64,000 bases of DNA from Gammaproteobacteria bacterium. Its GTDB lineage: Bacteria > Pseudomonadota > Gammaproteobacteria > Pseudomonadales > UBA5518. Positions 26,195 through 37,227 of this stretch are shown here, one piece after another (the first letter of the stretch is position 1; each line of letters starts with the position of its first letter). Below the pieces are notes generated by a model that had not been told where the DNA came from, did no database searches, and worked only from the letters and a program-made list of their open reading frames with translations. The position numbers and the translations under genes were made by a program. Location: positions 62,001 through 126,000 of the forward strand of contig JADKDK010000001.1 in assembly GCA_016718385.1 (NCBI GenBank). Direction: 5' to 3'.

Positions 26195-26535
26195 GTGGCT
26201 GCAATTCTCCTGGCGCTCTCCCGAAGCCGCAGATGGCGCGGACCGGATCGGGCCCAGAATGCCCGCCAAACGGCGATGTTCAGCCAACGCACGGTGCCAC
26301 CCACTACCGCGGGGGGGGGGGGGGGGGGGGGCGCGCACGGGCGCGGTTGATGGTCACGTCGCCGGTTCGCCATCGGCCAACGTGGGCAGACGCTCGTCGC
26401 CCGGGCACCGGCAGCCGCGCTACGGTGCCGAAACAATGGCAAAACAAAATTGCAGCACGCGGAAATCTCCCTGATACGGCCTTCCTGCACTGTTTGCAGC
26501 GTCGCTACCGACAGTTCAACCGACGGGAGGATGCC
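26195..26535. other. Divergent intergenic region between PPOX and MddA-like genes
   Basis: This 341-base stretch contains no gene I can support. It holds the 21-G tract (see separate entry) and, closer to the right gene, a lower-GC section (26440-26480) with TTGCAG and TGATAC separated by 16 bases, a weak promoter-like pair. A 12-codon frame beginning at the ATG at 26437 is too short to call. Confidence 0.5.
26311..26331. repeat. Homopolymer of 21 G
   Basis: Twenty-one consecutive Gs on the plus strand lie between two divergent genes. Such a tract can slip during replication, form a G-quadruplex, or be an assembly artefact with uncertain length. It sits 117 bases upstream of the PPOX start and 204 bases upstream of the MddA-like start, where it could influence promoter spacing of either. 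Confidence 0.95.
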
Positions 26536-27327
26536 ATGACAACCGACAACACTGCTTCGATCACCGGCCGGATCGCCGTGTTCTGCTACGGCGTGATCTG
26601 CTACGCGATCTTCTTCGCCACGTTTCTCTATCTCGCGGGATTCATCGGCAACGTGCTCGTGCCGACGTCGATAGACGGCCCGCCGCGGGTGGGCATGCTG
26701 CGGGGACTGCTCACGGACCTGGCGCTGCTGGGGCTGTTCGCCGTGCAGCACAGCGTCATGGCCCGGCCGGCGTTCAAGCGCTGGTGGACCCGCTTCGTGC
26801 CGCAGGCGGCAGAGCGCAGCACCTACGTGCTGTTCTCGAGCCTTGCGCTGATCGTGATGTTCGCGTTCTGGGAGCCGCTCGGCGGCCAGGTGTGGAGCCT
26901 GGACGGCCACGCCGGCAGGAACCTCATGTGGGTGGCGTTCGCCGCCGGCTGGCTGCTGGTGCTGATTGCGACCTTCCTGATCAACCACTTCGACCTCTTC
27001 GGCCTGCGCCAGGTGTGGCTCAACCTCGTCGGCAGGCCCTACACCACGCTGCGATTCGCCACGCCGTGGCTCTACCGCAGGGTGCGCCATCCGCTCTACG
27101 TGGGCTGGCTGTTGGCCTTCTGGGCCACGCCGACAATGACGCTGACGCACCTGGTGTTCGCACTGGCGCTGACCGCGTACATCCTGGTCGCGATCCGCTA
27201 CGAGGAGCGCGACCTGATCGAGGTTCACGGTGATTCCTATCGCCGCTACCGGGAGCAGGTGCCGATGCTGGTCCCGCGTCCTGGCAAGGTGGCACACTGC
27301 GCCGGGGGGCAACCGCTGCGCGCCTGA
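26536..27327 (+). CDS. mddA: Methanethiol S-methyltransferase-like membrane protein (MddA/NnrU type)
   Basis: This 263-residue polytopic protein starts at ATG 26536 with GGGAGG 5 bases upstream. It has five to six hydrophobic helices. The C-terminal half carries the isoprenylcysteine-methyltransferase-like core: Y-R-R-V-R-H-P-L-Y-V-G-W, then R-Y-E-E-R-D-L-I-E-V-H-G and Y-R-R-Y-R-E-Q-V-P-M. The length and the G-D-S-Y-R-R-Y ending match MddA, which methylates methanethiol to dimethyl sulfide with S-adenosylmethionine. NnrU-like proteins of unknown role share the core, so the substrate is probable rather than certain. Confidence 0.72.
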   Translation: MTTDNTASITGRIAVFCYGVICYAIFFATFLYLAGFIGNVLVPTSIDGPPRVGMLRGLLTDLALLGLFAVQHSVMARPAFKRWWTRFVPQAAERSTYVLFSSLALIVMFAFWEPLGGQVWSLDGHAGRNLMWVAFAAGWLLVLIATFLINHFDLFGLRQVWLNLVGRPYTTLRFATPWLYRRVRHPLYVGWLLAFWATPTMTLTHLVFALALTAYILVAIRYEERDLIEVHGDSYRRYREQVPMLVPRPGKVAHCAGGQPLRA

Positions 27328-27487
27328 TCAGGCGCGCAACTGCCAGCCGGGAGCGTGTCGAGCCGCGCTTCCGGCCGTCTCTGGTCCTGGGCTCCGGGGG
27401 CTTCCGAGGGCAGGGCTTGTGCATGGCGGCTCCGAGGAGTAAAAAACCTCCAGTTGACTCTCCGGTCGAGAATCAGCCGAGGTGAGC

Positions 27488-28216
27488 ATGGACCAGCGCC
27501 ATGCGGTGCTCGTCGTCGATGACGACCCGTCGATCCGCGAGATGCTCGCGGAATACCTCTCGGAACGCGATTGCACGGTATTCGCGGCGGCCGATTGCGG
27601 CCAGGCGCGGGAGTTGGTGGCGGCCCGGCCCTGCGGCGTGGTCCTGCTGGACATCGGGCTGCCCGGCGAGGACGGACTGAGTTTCGCCCGCTACCTGCGC
27701 GAACGCCACGACATCGGCATCATCATCCTCTCCGGCGCCGGGGAGACCATCGACCGCATCATCGGCCTGGAGATCGGGGCCGACGATTATCTCGCCAAGC
27801 CCTTCGATCTGAGGGAACTCCACGCCCGCCTGAAGAGCGTGGCACGCCGCTACCTTCGTCCTGTCGTATCCGGCGTTACCGCGGCGCAACACACTGCGCC
27901 AGGCTCGCGGCGGTTGAGCGTGGGCGATTGCCGGCTCGATCTCGACCGGCAGCAGCTGTTCGACGCCGCCGGTCAGGAAATCGCCGTCACGGCGATGGAG
28001 TTCGAGCTGCTGCGCGTGTTCGCCGAGCGCCCGAACCGTCCGCTGTCCCGGGACACCCTGCTCGATCTCACCCAGAACCGGGAGTGGGATCCCTTCGACC
28101 GCTCGATCGACATACGCATCGCGCGGCTGCGCCGCAAGATCGAAACCGATCCCGAGAAACCGCGCATCATCCGCACCGTGCGCGGTGTCGGCTACATGTT
28201 CTGTCGCCCGGACTGA
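27488..28216 (+). CDS. OmpR-family response regulator
   Basis: The 242 residues comprise a receiver domain (acidic D11-D13, phospho-acceptor D55 in V-L-L-D-I-G-L-P-G, and K in Y-L-A-K-P-F) and a winged-helix DNA-binding domain (about residues 140-240, ending T-V-R-G-V-G-Y-M-F). ATG 27488 is chosen over GTG 27482 because GAGGTG fits it. The gene lies 126 bases upstream of a hybrid kinase that could phosphorylate it. The intervening region holds the inverted repeat CCGTGC / GCACGG. Confidence 0.92.
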   Translation: MDQRHAVLVVDDDPSIREMLAEYLSERDCTVFAAADCGQARELVAARPCGVVLLDIGLPGEDGLSFARYLRERHDIGIIILSGAGETIDRIIGLEIGADDYLAKPFDLRELHARLKSVARRYLRPVVSGVTAAQHTAPGSRRLSVGDCRLDLDRQQLFDAAGQEIAVTAMEFELLRVFAERPNRPLSRDTLLDLTQNREWDPFDRSIDIRIARLRRKIETDPEKPRIIRTVRGVGYMFCRPD

Positions 28217-28342
28217 AGCGACGGGGGTGCCGCCGTGTATCGGCACTGTATCAATTGATTCATTTGTTGCCGTGCGCAACCGCGCCACGGCACGGTTGCT
28301 AGACTGGGGTCGATCGCAGCAAGACGGGGGTCGAGGCGTGTC

Positions 28343-31300
28343 ATGAAACCCGCGCCAGCCAACATGATTGCAGCCAGTTCCGTCGCGACGGACCCGCTGA
28401 AGCTGCCGGGCGCCGGTGACAACGCGCGGCGCATCTTCGAGCGGGCGCGCGAGATGATCTATCTGCGCGACGGCGCGGGCCGTTTCACCTTCGTCAACAG
28501 GACCGGCGTGCGCTGGCTGGGGCTCGGTAACGAACAACTGCTGGGCCGTTCCGAGGTCGAGCTGTTCGATGGCCGCGCCGGCGTGAATTACCGCAGCTGG
28601 GGCAACGACGCGCAGACGCTGCGCAGCGGCAGCGCGCGGCAGTTCGAGGAAATGCTCACGCTGCGCGGTCGCGCTCGCCACCTGCTGTCGATCAAGTTGC
28701 CCGTACTCGATGACTCGGGCGGGATCGGATCGCTGATCAGCATCGGCATCGATGTGAGCCGGCGCAAGCTGATGGAATCGGCGCTGCAGAACGTGGCGCT
28801 GAGCATCACCAGCGTGCAGGGCGAGAACGTGCTGCGTGAACTCGTCGGCTACGTGTGCGGGAGCCTGCGGGTGGATTTCGCGCTGATCGGCAGTGTCAGG
28901 GACGGCGTGGTCGATACGCTCGCCGTCTGCGATCGCGGCGTGGTGCAGGAAAAATTCGCCTACGACCTCGCGGGCACGCCCTGCGAGGAAGTCGTCGGCA
29001 GGCAATTCAGCATCCATCCCGACAACCTGCTGCACCGATATCCCGGGAATGCGCTGCTGCGACGCTTTGGATTTCGCAGCTACGCGGGAATTCCGCTCTT
29101 CGATTCCGCCGGCGCGGCCATCGGGATTCTCGCGGTGCTGCACCGGCGACCAATGCGTCAGCCGCAATTCGTGGCGTCCCTGCTGAAGATCTACTCGGTT
29201 CGCGCCGCGGCGGAGCTCGAGCGGATACGCGCCGACGCGGCGCTGCGCGAGGCCGAGGCCAGCTACCGTGCGATCTTCGAGGCGGCCGAGGATCCCATCT
29301 TCGTGCACGACTGGGACAGTGGCGCGATACTCGACGTCAACAACAAGGCCTGCGAAGTCTACGGCTTCCCGCGCCAGGAGCTGTTGCGCCTGTCGGTGGG
29401 CGCGATCAGCGCCGGAGAGCCCCTGTACACGGACGAGCAGGCAATGGAGTGGATCGAGCGCGCCAAGCGCGACGGCGCGGTCGCGTTCGATTGGCACCGC
29501 CGCAGTGCCGACGGCAGCCTGCGCTGGGACGAGGTGCGGCTCAAGAGCGCCCTGATCGGCGGCAAGCAGCGGGTGCTCGCCTTCACGCGCGACATCACCG
29601 AGCGCAAGCTCTCCGAAGATGCGCTGCGCGCGAGCGAGGAGCAGTATCGCTCGATCTTCAATGCTTCCACCGATGGCCTGCTGCTGTTCGCCCGGGACGG
29701 GCGCGTCATCGATGTCAATCCGGCCTTCGCGGCCCTGGTCGGCTGTTCGGTGGCCGAGGTGATGCATTCGCCGCCACATGCCTTCGTGGCGCCGGAGAGC
29801 GGGGAGAACCTGCGCAAGCTGATGGCGACGGTGGTCTCGGGCGATTTCTTCGAAGCCGAGGGCAAGGTCGTGCACCGCGACGGTCACCGGATTGCGGTCA
29901 ACGTGCGCGGCGTGCCGGTGGTCTACCGGGGCGATGCCCATCACCTGGCGATAGTGCGCGACATCTCGCGCCACATCGAACAGCAGCAGCAGGTGGTATT
30001 CAGCGAGCGGCGCCTGCGCGCCACCGTCGAGAGCTCGCTGGACTGCATCATGGCGATCGATCGCGGCGGACGGATCATCGAGTTCAATCCGATGGCGGAA
30101 GCCACCTTCGGCATCCCGGCGCGCGAGGCCATTGGCCGGAATGTCTCGCTGCTGATCCCGGAGCGCTTCCATGCGGTACATGCGGCGGCGATGGCGCGGG
30201 TGCTGGGCGAGGGTGGTGGCGGGGTGATCGGTCGGCGGCTCGAAGTGGTGGTGCGGCGCGCAGACGGCTCCGAGTTCGATGCCGAGCTGGTGGTTTCCAC
30301 CGCCGACAGCGCCGAGGGCCGCATCGTCATCGGCTTCCTGCGCGACATGACCGAGCACCGGGTTGCGCAGGCCGAGCGGGAACGTCTGGAGGCGCAGTTG
30401 CGCCAGGCGCAGAAAATGGAAGCCATAGGCCATCTGGCGGGCGGCGTGGCGCACGATTTCAACAACCTGCTGACCAGCCTAACGGGCTACGTCGCCATGG
30501 CCAGCGAACGCCTGGCGCTGATCGGCGAAACCAGGGCCGGGCGCTACCTGCAGAAGTCGCTGCAGTCCGCGGAGCGGGCGCGCCACCTCATCCAGCAGCT
30601 GCTCGTGTTCAGCCGTGGCCAGCGCGGCGAGCCGGTGGCGGTGCAATTGACGCGTCACCTCGCCGAATTCGTCGACCTGTTGCGCTCGACGCTGCCATCG
30701 AGCCTGGATTTCCAGCTCGAGTTCGAGCCGGATGTGCCGGCGGTGATGGTCGACCCCACGCAGCTCGACCAGGTGCTGATGAATCTCTGCATCAATGCGC
30801 GCGATGCGATGGAAGGGCAGGGCGCGATGCGCGTGACCGTGAGCCGGCGCCAATGCCGCGACGGCATCTGCGCGTCGTGCCAGGCGGCGGTGGCGGGTGA
30901 TTTCGTCGAGCTCGCCGTTGCCGACACCGGGCAAGGCATCGCGCCGGCCGTGCTGGAGCGCGTGTTCGATCCGTTCTTCACCACCAAGCCCCAGGGCAAG
31001 GGCACGGGGATGGGGCTGTCCACCACCCACGGCATCGTCCACGACGGCGGCGGACACATACTCGTCGAGAGCACGGTCGGGAAGGGTTCGACCTTCCGCG
31101 TCCTGCTGCCGGTGCTCGATGCCGCGATCGCGCGCGCGACGCCCGATGCCCGCAAGTCCGCGGATCGGGTCGCGGCACCGCGGCTGAACGGATCCGTGCT
31201 GGTGGTGGACGACGATGCGCACGTGCTCGAGTTCATGGAGGAACTGTTGCGTGACTGGGGGCTCGACGTGCGGGCCTTGCGCGATCCGCAGGCGGCGCTT

Positions 31301-31552
31301 GCCGGCGTTGCGTCGGGCGAGATCAGCTTCGACTGGGCGATTCTGGACCAGACCATGCCGGGCATGAGCGGGCTCGAGCTGTCACGCCGCCTGTGCGACG
31401 TGCTGCCCGACCCGCGCATCCTGCTCTACACCGGCTACAGCAACCAGCTCAGCGAAGTCGCGGTGGCCGAGAGCGGTGTGCGCGAGCTGCTGCACAAGCC
31501 ACTGGACCATGCACGGTTGCTGCGCCTGCTGAGCGACACGCTGGCGCGCTGA
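28343..31552 (+). CDS. PAS/GAF hybrid sensor histidine kinase with C-terminal receiver
   Basis: This 1069-residue cytoplasmic kinase has no membrane segment. Domain order: PAS (about 25-135), GAF-like (150-290), three PAS domains (300-420, 425-545, 555-675), HisKA with H704 in G-G-V-A-H-D-F-N-N-L-L, HATPase (about 795-915, D-T-G-Q-G-I and G-T-G-M-G-L-S), and a receiver with D1002 in W-A-I-L-D-Q-T-M-P-G. The H-D-F-N-N-L-L box places it in the group that signals through internal receivers. The stimulus is unknown; cytosolic PAS/GAF domains suggest redox or ligand sensing. It likely pairs with the OmpR-type regulator upstream. Confidence 0.93.
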   Translation: MKPAPANMIAASSVATDPLKLPGAGDNARRIFERAREMIYLRDGAGRFTFVNRTGVRWLGLGNEQLLGRSEVELFDGRAGVNYRSWGNDAQTLRSGSARQFEEMLTLRGRARHLLSIKLPVLDDSGGIGSLISIGIDVSRRKLMESALQNVALSITSVQGENVLRELVGYVCGSLRVDFALIGSVRDGVVDTLAVCDRGVVQEKFAYDLAGTPCEEVVGRQFSIHPDNLLHRYPGNALLRRFGFRSYAGIPLFDSAGAAIGILAVLHRRPMRQPQFVASLLKIYSVRAAAELERIRADAALREAEASYRAIFEAAEDPIFVHDWDSGAILDVNNKACEVYGFPRQELLRLSVGAISAGEPLYTDEQAMEWIERAKRDGAVAFDWHRRSADGSLRWDEVRLKSALIGGKQRVLAFTRDITERKLSEDALRASEEQYRSIFNASTDGLLLFARDGRVIDVNPAFAALVGCSVAEVMHSPPHAFVAPESGENLRKLMATVVSGDFFEAEGKVVHRDGHRIAVNVRGVPVVYRGDAHHLAIVRDISRHIEQQQQVVFSERRLRATVESSLDCIMAIDRGGRIIEFNPMAEATFGIPAREAIGRNVSLLIPERFHAVHAAAMARVLGEGGGGVIGRRLEVVVRRADGSEFDAELVVSTADSAEGRIVIGFLRDMTEHRVAQAERERLEAQLRQAQKMEAIGHLAGGVAHDFNNLLTSLTGYVAMASERLALIGETRAGRYLQKSLQSAERARHLIQQLLVFSRGQRGEPVAVQLTRHLAEFVDLLRSTLPSSLDFQLEFEPDVPAVMVDPTQLDQVLMNLCINARDAMEGQGAMRVTVSRRQCRDGICASCQAAVAGDFVELAVADTGQGIAPAVLERVFDPFFTTKPQGKGTGMGLSTTHGIVHDGGGHILVESTVGKGSTFRVLLPVLDAAIARATPDARKSADRVAAPRLNGSVLVVDDDAHVLEFMEELLRDWGLDVRALRDPQAALAGVASGEISFDWAILDQTMPGMSGLELSRRLCDVLPDPRILLYTGYSNQLSEVAVAESGVRELLHKPLDHARLLRLLSDTLAR

Positions 31553-31683
31553 GAGCGAAACAATCCGGCAACAACGCGGCTGCATTGCGCAATCGGCCCG
31601 AAACAAGCGGCGCGTACGCTTCTCTCCAGGCGTCGAGGAACTCCCTCCCGCGCCCTGGATGTCAACCGACAGGAGAAGCCGAG

Positions 31684-32064
31684 ATGAACGCAAACGCAAA
31701 TCGACCGGTAGCAACCGGTGCCCGCAGAGCTTCGAAGGGTTCAGGAATGCGCGTCCTGGCGCGCGCGCTGCTCGTGCTGCCGGCCGCCGTTCTCGGCACG
31801 GCCGCGAGCGCCTACCCGCATCGCGAACTGCCAGTGGACGAGTGCGTGCAGGCTGCGGTGGCCCGGATGGGTGTCGAGCTCACGCAGCGCATCGAGGGCG
31901 CGGCGCGCCTCATCGGCGATGCCGAAACCGCCAGGGTCGTCTATCTCGATGTCGCAACCCCCGGGGGGCGGCTGCCGGTGCGCATGCGGCTCTACTGCAG
32001 CGTGAACGAGCGTGGAGAGATCGAGCACGTGCTGTCGATGCCGCGCCTCACGCATGCCGGCTGA
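31684..32064 (+). CDS. Small secreted protein, unknown function
   Basis: This 126-residue precursor starts at ATG 31684 with AGGAG upstream. A signal peptide ends near A-A-S-A-Y-P. The mature part has two cysteines (D-E-C-V-Q-A-A-V and L-Y-C-S-V-N), which may form a disulfide, and an E-L-T-Q-R-I-E-G-A helical start followed by beta strands. The layout is like the small lipoprotein at 37181-37618, with an amphipathic helix, a strand pair and one late Cys, but sequence identity is low by eye. It follows the hybrid kinase by 131 bases and might be a target or sensor partner. Confidence 0.65.
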   Translation: MNANANRPVATGARRASKGSGMRVLARALLVLPAAVLGTAASAYPHRELPVDECVQAAVARMGVELTQRIEGAARLIGDAETARVVYLDVATPGGRLPVRMRLYCSVNERGEIEHVLSMPRLTHAG

Positions 32065-32122
32065 GCGCTTCGCCCCGGCGTCGGCCGGGGCATCGGCGCC
32101 TGCGTCATGCACGCGCATTGTC

Positions 32123-33304
32123 TCAGGCGGCGGAGCTGGCCGCCTTGTGCCGCAGCCGGCGCCGGAATTCCAGCGCCAGCAGCGGCAGCCCCAGCGCCGC
32201 CGCGAGATAGGCCGGCCAGATGCCCGCGGCGTCGATCACGCGCCCGACCACCGCGATGCCGGCCGACTGGCTGGTGAACAGGCAGAAGGCGAACAGCGAC
32301 ACCGCCGCGCCGCGCGCCTCGGGTGCCATCTGCGTGGCGTTCACCTGCAGCGTGTTGTGCAGCATCGCGAAGCCGAGGCCCACGGCCAGCAGTCCCGGCA
32401 GCACCACGAGGGCCGCGGGGGCCAGCAGCAGGCAGAGATAGCCCGCACCGATCAGCAGCCCGCCCGCGAGCGCCAGGCCCTGCTCGCCGAGGCGTGCCAC
32501 CAGCGGCGCGGAGAAGGTGGCATACAGCAGGCCGCCGGCGGGATAGGCCACGATCCAGAAGCCGCTGAGCGCGAGGCTGACGCCGTGGCGGTGCTGCAGG
32601 TCCCAGGCCACGTAGGCGAACACGCCCATGCTCAGCGCGCATTCGATCGCGACCACCGCCAGGATCACCCGCGCCCACGGGCGCAGCAGCAGGCCCGCCA
32701 TGCGCCGCAGGGCATTGGCGAGTGTGACCGAACGGTCGCCGTCCAGGCGCAGCGGCTCGTTGCGCGCCAGCTCCCGTCGCAGCAGCGCGGCAATGACGAC
32801 GAACAGCGCGCCGAGCACGACGAAGATGGCCCGCCAGCCCAGCCACGCGGCGAGCGCGCCCGCCAGCGAGACCCCGGCGGCCCCGCCCAGCATCTGGCCG
32901 ATCATGAAGCGCGCGATGGTCGCCTGGCGCCGTTCGTAGGCCACCGTGTCGCCGATCCAGGCCATCGCCAGCGGAATGATGGCGCCCACCGTGACGCCGG
33001 CTAGAAAGCGCATCAGGGTCAGCGTGCCCAGCGTGGGCGCCAGCGCGCAGCCGAGGGTGGCCACGGCCGATACGGCCGTCATCACGGTGATGATGCGGAA
33101 CTTGCCGAAGCGATCACCGATCGGGCCGTGCGCGAGCTGGAACACGCCGTAAGAGAGCGCGAAGCCGGTGATCACCGCGCCGGCCTTGCCGGCTGTCACG
33201 CCGAATTCGCCGGCGATCAGCGCGAGCAGCGGATCGGTGGCGCGCAGGCTCGCTGCGCTGGTGAACGCCGCGAGGGAGAGCAGGAAGACGACACGCTGGT
33301 CCAT
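32123..33304 (-). CDS. MFS transporter (DHA1-like)
   Basis: This 393-residue protein has 12 predicted helices. The loop between helices 2 and 3 reads G-P-I-G-D-R-F-G-K-F-R, the MFS signature. Helix 5 carries the G-x-x-x-G pattern of drug:proton antiporters (A-G-V-S-L-A-G-A-L). It probably exports a small organic compound using the proton gradient. The substrate is unknown. It is transcribed away from dbpA, with 133 bases between them. Confidence 0.88.
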   Translation of the reverse strand: MDQRVVFLLSLAAFTSAASLRATDPLLALIAGEFGVTAGKAGAVITGFALSYGVFQLAHGPIGDRFGKFRIITVMTAVSAVATLGCALAPTLGTLTLMRFLAGVTVGAIIPLAMAWIGDTVAYERRQATIARFMIGQMLGGAAGVSLAGALAAWLGWRAIFVVLGALFVVIAALLRRELARNEPLRLDGDRSVTLANALRRMAGLLLRPWARVILAVVAIECALSMGVFAYVAWDLQHRHGVSLALSGFWIVAYPAGGLLYATFSAPLVARLGEQGLALAGGLLIGAGYLCLLLAPAALVVLPGLLAVGLGFAMLHNTLQVNATQMAPEARGAAVSLFAFCLFTSQSAGIAVVGRVIDAAGIWPAYLAAALGLPLLALEFRRRLRHKAASSAA

Positions 33305-33437
33305 GCGGCGCGCAGTATCGGGGATTGTGCCGGTCGTGGCGAGCCCGAACGCAGCGATGCGGCGTCCCTTCGGGCACGCGAAGGATTACGCAGCATTGGC
33401 CTGCCGGCGCCCCGGGATTGCCGTGCGATAATGCCCC

Positions 33438-34808
33438 ATGAGCAAATTCACCGAACTGAACCTCGCGCCGGCCCTGCTGCAGGCCGTGGATGCCCTGGGC
33501 TACACCGACATGACGCCGATCCAGGCCGGCGCGCTGCCGCTGCTGCTGGAGGGGCGCGACGTGCTGGCGCAGGCGCGCACGGGCAGCGGCAAGACGGCGG
33601 CCTTCGCGCTGGCGCTGCTCGCGACGCTGCACTGCGAGCGCAGCCGGCTGCAAGTCCTGGTGCTGTGTCCCACGCGTGAACTCGCCGACCAGGTGAGCAA
33701 GGAAATCCGCGCGCTCGCGCGCTTCATCCCGAACGTCAAGGTGCTCACGCTGTGCGGCGGCGTGCCGCTGCGCCCGCAACTGGCCTCGCTCGCGCACGAG
33801 CCGCATATCGCGGTCGGCACTCCCGGGCGCATCGGGGAGCTGATCGAGCGCGAGGCGCTCAGGCTCGACAGCGTGCGCTGCGTCGTGCTCGACGAGGCGG
33901 ATCGCATGCTCGACATGGGCTTCCTCGACGCCGTGCGCGGCATCCTCGCCGGGACCCCCGCGGCACGGAACACCTGGCTGTTCTCGGCGACCTGGCCGGC
34001 GGAGATCCGGACCCTCAGCGCGCAGTTCCAGGATGCGCCGGTCACGGTCGCGATCGAGGACGCGCACGAGCAGGCTGCGATCGAGCAGCGCTTCTACCAG
34101 GTGGAACCCCCCGACAAGCCCGATGCCGTGATTGCCCTGCTGCTCGAGCACCAGCCGGCGAGCTGCCTGGTGTTCTGCAACACCAGGGTCGACGTGAAGA
34201 CCCTGAGCGAGGCGTTGTGCAGGCGCGGCGTGTCCGCGCTGGCGCTGCACGGCGATCTCGAGCAGCGCGAGCGCGACGAAATCCTGCTGCAGTTCGCCAA
34301 CGGCAGCGCGCGCGTGCTGGTGGCCACCGACGTGGCCGCGCGCGGTCTCGACATCAAGGCCTTGCCGATGGTGATCTCCTGGGAGCTCGCGCACGACGCC
34401 GACACCCACGTGCACCGGGTCGGGCGCACCGGCCGCGCGGGCGAGTCGGGCCTGGCCCTGAGCCTGGTGGCGAGCCGCGAGACGGGGCGGGTGGCGCGGA
34501 TCGAGGAGATCATCGGCGCGCCGATCGCCTGGGCGAAGCTGCCCGGTCGCGGCCATTCGCTCGCCATGCCGGCGCCGGTGATGAGGACCCTGGCGATCGA
34601 TGCGGGCCGCCAGGACAAGTTGCGCGCGGGCGATATCCTCGGCGCGCTGACCGGCGAAGCCGGCCTGCAGGCGGGCGAGATAGGCAAGATCGATTTGTTC
34701 GCCACGCGCGCCTATGTCGCTATCAGCCGCGCGCGCTTCGACGCGGCGCTGCAGAAACTGCGCAACGGCAGGATCAAGGGCCGCAATTTCCGGGTGCGCG
34801 GCCTGTGA
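33438..34808 (+). CDS. dbpA: ATP-dependent RNA helicase DbpA
   Basis: This 456-residue DEAD-box helicase unwinds RNA near the peptidyl-transferase centre during 50S assembly. Motifs seen: Q-motif (Y-T-D-M-T-P-I-Q), A-R-T-G-S-G-K-T, P-T-R-E-L-A, D-E-A-D, S-A-T, R-G-L-D-I and H-R-V-G-R-T-G-R-A-G. The C-terminal domain of about 75 residues, K-I-D-L-F-A-T-R-A-Y-V-A-I through G-R-I-K-G-R-N-F-R-V-R, is the DbpA-specific 23S rRNA hairpin-92 binding domain. An extended -10, TGC-GATAAT at 33424-33432, is so close that the transcript may be almost leaderless. The stop overlaps rluF. Confidence 0.96.
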   Translation: MSKFTELNLAPALLQAVDALGYTDMTPIQAGALPLLLEGRDVLAQARTGSGKTAAFALALLATLHCERSRLQVLVLCPTRELADQVSKEIRALARFIPNVKVLTLCGGVPLRPQLASLAHEPHIAVGTPGRIGELIEREALRLDSVRCVVLDEADRMLDMGFLDAVRGILAGTPAARNTWLFSATWPAEIRTLSAQFQDAPVTVAIEDAHEQAAIEQRFYQVEPPDKPDAVIALLLEHQPASCLVFCNTRVDVKTLSEALCRRGVSALALHGDLEQRERDEILLQFANGSARVLVATDVAARGLDIKALPMVISWELAHDADTHVHRVGRTGRAGESGLALSLVASRETGRVARIEEIIGAPIAWAKLPGRGHSLAMPAPVMRTLAIDAGRQDKLRAGDILGALTGEAGLQAGEIGKIDLFATRAYVAISRARFDAALQKLRNGRIKGRNFRVRGL

Positions 34809-35527
34809 GCGGCATGCGCCTGAACAAGTTCATCGGCGAGACCGGGCTGTGCTCGCGCCGCGAGGCCGACGAGCTGATCGCCGCCGGGCGCGTGACGCTG
34901 GGCGGCGCCGTCGCGGTGGCGGGCGCGAAGTGGGCCGAGGGCATGGTCGTCTGCGTCGATGGCAAGGAACTCAGGCGCAAGCCCGCGGCGAAGAACCGGC
35001 GCCGGCACGTCTACATCGCGCTCAACAAGCCGATCGGCATCACCTGCACCACCGATACCGCGGACGCGAGCAACATCGTCGATTTCATCGACCACCAGGA
35101 ACGCATCTTCCCGATCGGGCGCCTCGACAAGGACTCCGAGGGCCTGATCCTGCTGACCAGCAACGGCGACATCGTCAACCGCATCCTGCGCGTGGAGAAC
35201 AACCACGAGAAGGAATACCTCGTGGGTGTGAACAAGCCCGTCACCGACGAGTTCCTGCGCACCATGGCGCGCGGCGTGCACATCCACCGCCAGCTGACGA
35301 AGCCCTGCAAGGTCTCCAGGCTGGCGAAGTACGGCTTTCGCATCACGCTGACGCAGGGCCTCAACCGCCAGATCCGCCTGATGAGCGAGGCGCTGGGCTA
35401 CAAGGTGGTGCAGCTGCGCCGCGTGCGCGTGATCAACGTGCGCCTCGGCACTCTCAAGCCCGGCGCCTGGCGCAACCTGAGCGACGCCGAGCTCGCCGGC
35501 CTGCTGCCCGATTTCACGGACTGGTAG
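34805..35527 (+). CDS. rluF: 23S rRNA pseudouridine synthase RluF
   Basis: This 240-residue RsuA-family synthase makes pseudouridine in 23S rRNA (position 2604 in E. coli numbering, from family knowledge). An N-terminal S4 RNA-binding domain (M-R-L-N-K-F-I-G-E-T-G-L-C-S-R-R-E-A-D) is followed by the catalytic domain with the Asp in I-G-R-L-D-K-D-S-E-G-L. N-R-Q-I-R-L-M-S-E-A-L-G-Y is the conserved late motif. GTG 34805 overlaps the dbpA stop (GTGA); ATG 34814, three codons in, is the alternative. Pairing with dbpA makes a 23S rRNA maturation operon. Confidence 0.93.
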   Translation: MSGMRLNKFIGETGLCSRREADELIAAGRVTLGGAVAVAGAKWAEGMVVCVDGKELRRKPAAKNRRRHVYIALNKPIGITCTTDTADASNIVDFIDHQERIFPIGRLDKDSEGLILLTSNGDIVNRILRVENNHEKEYLVGVNKPVTDEFLRTMARGVHIHRQLTKPCKVSRLAKYGFRITLTQGLNRQIRLMSEALGYKVVQLRRVRVINVRLGTLKPGAWRNLSDAELAGLLPDFTDW

Positions 35528-35640
35528 CAGGATTCGGGTGCGATTTCGCAAATAGTGCAATTGCGGTTTTCGCGCCAGCCACTACACTGGCCGGCCCCGC
35601 AGAGCGCCCGTGCGCCGCTTTTCAAATCCAGGTTATTTCC

Positions 35641-37227
<1,587 letters not shown>

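Noticed and set aside
27473..30454. A 993-codon minus-strand open frame opposite the regulator and hybrid kinase
   Set aside because: Both plus-strand proteins have intact domains with catalytic residues; the antisense frame has none.
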